Assembly (NCBI GenBank): GCA_023458315.1
Contig: JAEXAH010000038.1
Span: 1-32,472, forward strand
DNA: 32,472 bases
Direction: 5' to 3'
From: Pseudomonadota bacterium
Lineage (GTDB): Bacteria; Pseudomonadota; Alphaproteobacteria; Rhodospirillales; Magnetospirillaceae
The position numbers and the translations under genes were made by a program. Below the pieces are notes generated by a model that was not told the DNA's origin, made no database searches, and worked only from the letters and a program-made list of their open reading frames with translations. This document shows, one piece after another, positions 32,193 through 32,472 of the stretch. Numbering within the stretch: the first letter of the stretch is position 1; every line of letters begins with the position of its first letter.

Positions 32193-32472
32193 ATGACCGC
32201 CACCGAACCGCGTGAAACCGTCACGACCCTTGTCGGCGAGACGGCGCCCTTCCAGCTCAAGGCGGCGTCCATGACCCTGCTGACGCTGAAGGTGCAGGCG
32301 CCCGAGGACCCAGACTTCTTTCCCCGCCTGGGCACCATGCTGTCGCTGGCGCCCGGTTTCTATCGCAACGCGCCCATCGTGCTGGACCTGTCGGCCACCG
32401 GCCTGAAGCCGCCGGTGGACATGGTCGATTTCTGCACCCGGCTGCGGGCGCTGGGCATCAATCCGGTGGGGG
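32193..32472 (+). CDS. minC: Septum-site determining protein MinC, 3'-truncated by window edge
   Basis: Ninety-three codons are visible before the right edge. The translation shows the MinC N-terminal domain: PFQLKAASMTLLTLKV, then FFPRLGTMLSLAPGFYRNAP and IVLDLSATGLKPP, with the F-x-x-x-P-I-V-L-D-L strand typical of MinC. MinC blocks FtsZ assembly away from mid-cell together with MinD. ATG 32193 has AGGAG about 6 bases upstream. minD and minE would be expected just beyond the window. The frame is open to the last base. Confidence 0.88.
   Translation, partial: MTATEPRETVTTLVGETAPFQLKAASMTLLTLKVQAPEDPDFFPRLGTMLSLAPGFYRNAPIVLDLSATGLKPPVDMVDFCTRLRALGINPVG

Overview
The window is about 32.5 kb of uniformly GC-rich DNA coding almost edge to edge. 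The longest gene-free stretch is 269 bases (25882-26150). Gene content and order suggest an alphaproteobacterium, probably a Rhodospirillales/Magnetospirillum-like organism: a Tad pilus operon, the gpmI-envC-ctpA-YibQ-rppH envelope cluster, and three signature enzymes of the ethylmalonyl-CoA pathway. This taxonomic placement is an inference from gene content, not a match.

Layout. (1) 2-10286, plus strand: the body of a Tad/Flp pilus operon. Its order is secretin CpaC (cut by the left edge), CpaD, CpaE/TadZ, CpaF/TadA ATPase, TadB, TadC, TadD, two TadE-type pseudopilins, a vWA-type TadG and a small Cys-rich protein. Most junctions overlap by a few bases, so translation is probably coupled. The flp pilin, cpaA peptidase and cpaB would lie upstream of the window. 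(2) 10381-12853, plus: a tightly overlapping trio of stand-alone receiver, CheC-like phosphatase and PAS histidine kinase, closed by a clear terminator. A related PAS histidine kinase (12884-14332) converges on it. (3) 14394-20801, minus: gpmI, envC, ctpA, a YibQ-family divergent polysaccharide deacetylase and rppH, read in that order. They link glycolysis, activation of peptidoglycan amidases, periplasmic proteolysis and RNA 5'-end processing. (4) 20995-22720: a class-3 lipase-like protein (plus) converging on a DUF6624 protein (minus) over a long shared stem-loop. (5) 22876-28130: ethylmalonyl-CoA pathway genes. ccr and mcd form a minus-strand pair, and ecm is divergent from ccr across an AT-richer control region. 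Together they carboxylate crotonyl-CoA to ethylmalonyl-CoA, rearrange it to methylsuccinyl-CoA and oxidise that to mesaconyl-CoA, for assimilation of acetyl-CoA. (6) 28273-32472: two uncharacterised helical proteins, an ArsC arsenate reductase, a large MscS-family channel and the 5' end of minC, which is cut by the right edge.

I saw no rRNA, tRNA, insertion sequence, prophage or CRISPR. I did not find a clearly new biological system. The leads most worth a second look are the receiver/CheC/kinase trio behind the Tad operon, the 13-codon bridging ORF with a tandem repeat before tadG, the double calcium-loop motif in a TadE pseudopilin, the Cys-rich protein ending the Tad operon, and several palindromes in control regions (ccr/ecm, DUF6624, the 28.2-kb leader and the 29.45-kb spacer).
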